Source: Sweltsa coloradensis (taxonomy: Eukaryota > Arthropoda > Insecta > Plecoptera > Chloroperlidae). From it: DNA of 64,000 bases. The notes under the pieces are model-generated. The model was not told where the DNA came from. It saw only the letters and a program-made list of their open reading frames with translations, and did no database searches. Position 1 is the stretch's first letter. Each line of letters starts with the position of its first letter. The stretch covers positions 496,001-560,000 of the forward strand of contig JAMZAV010000915.1 in assembly GCA_024449915.1 (NCBI GenBank). Reading direction: 5' to 3'. This document shows positions 63,916 to 64,000 of this stretch, piece by piece. Made by a program: the position numbers and the translations under genes.

Positions 63916-64000
63916 CAAAGGAGGAAATTAAAAAAAAACTCATAATTACAGAGATGCAGACACAACAATGAACTACAGTTAAGTAAATATTTGAAATACT

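Overview
This is a eukaryotic, AT-rich, intron- and repeat-dominated stretch, most likely from a marine invertebrate. The very frequent short motif TAGGCCTA and the mix of Helitron2-like, Harbinger-like, hAT-like, Penelope-like and tRNA-SINE repeats recall echinoderm genomes. That assignment is an inference from memory, not something the sequence proves. No long open reading frame is present. The longest frames are shadows or transposon remnants, and gene content is limited to a few short spliced exons.

Layout. 0-6 kb: TIR elements with TTA target duplications (3270-3620, 3624-4441, 4841-5299), an inverted pair of an older repeat, and a TIR element carrying a tRNA-like core. 6.1-8.1 kb: a three-level nest, a TIR element containing a Helitron2-like (HINE) repeat that itself contains a LINE RNase H/zinc-knuckle fragment. 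9.0-9.7 kb: a hAT MITE. 10-20 kb: palindromes, an LTR-like end with a primer-binding site, several HINE copies, a tandemly duplicated SINE region and a 489-bp near-perfect palindrome. 22-26 kb: Penelope-like palindromes and a GATATC-rich repeat. 27.4-30.1 kb: the 3' end of a minus-strand gene (two exons, stop codon, poly(A) signal). 28.9-34 kb: more TIR elements, a TAGGCC-dense block, a tRNA-like foldback and a second GATATC-rich repeat. 36-41 kb: a hAT MITE, a noncoding exon and two nearly identical HINEs flanking another Helitron-like family. 41-47 kb: mostly featureless. 47.9-49.6 kb: a hAT element with an 8-bp target duplication and a CGGBP1/BED-like zinc finger. 50-60.7 kb: SINEs, a Penelope-like palindrome and HINE families. 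62.3-62.9 kb: a third hAT MITE. 63.3-63.5 kb: a minus-strand coding exon.

The probable cellular genes are therefore the minus-strand gene ending near 27.4 kb, the minus-strand exon near 63.4 kb and some isolated exon candidates (12.2, 23.6 and 37.7 kb). I recognise none of their families. Most of the window is mobile-element biology: rolling-circle elements recognised by a subterminal inverted repeat plus a hairpin plus a CTAG end, cut-and-paste elements with intact target duplications, tRNA-derived SINEs, and foldback structures. Several repeat copies differ mainly in homopolymer length, which suggests residual long-read errors. Frame-based calls should be read with that in mind.
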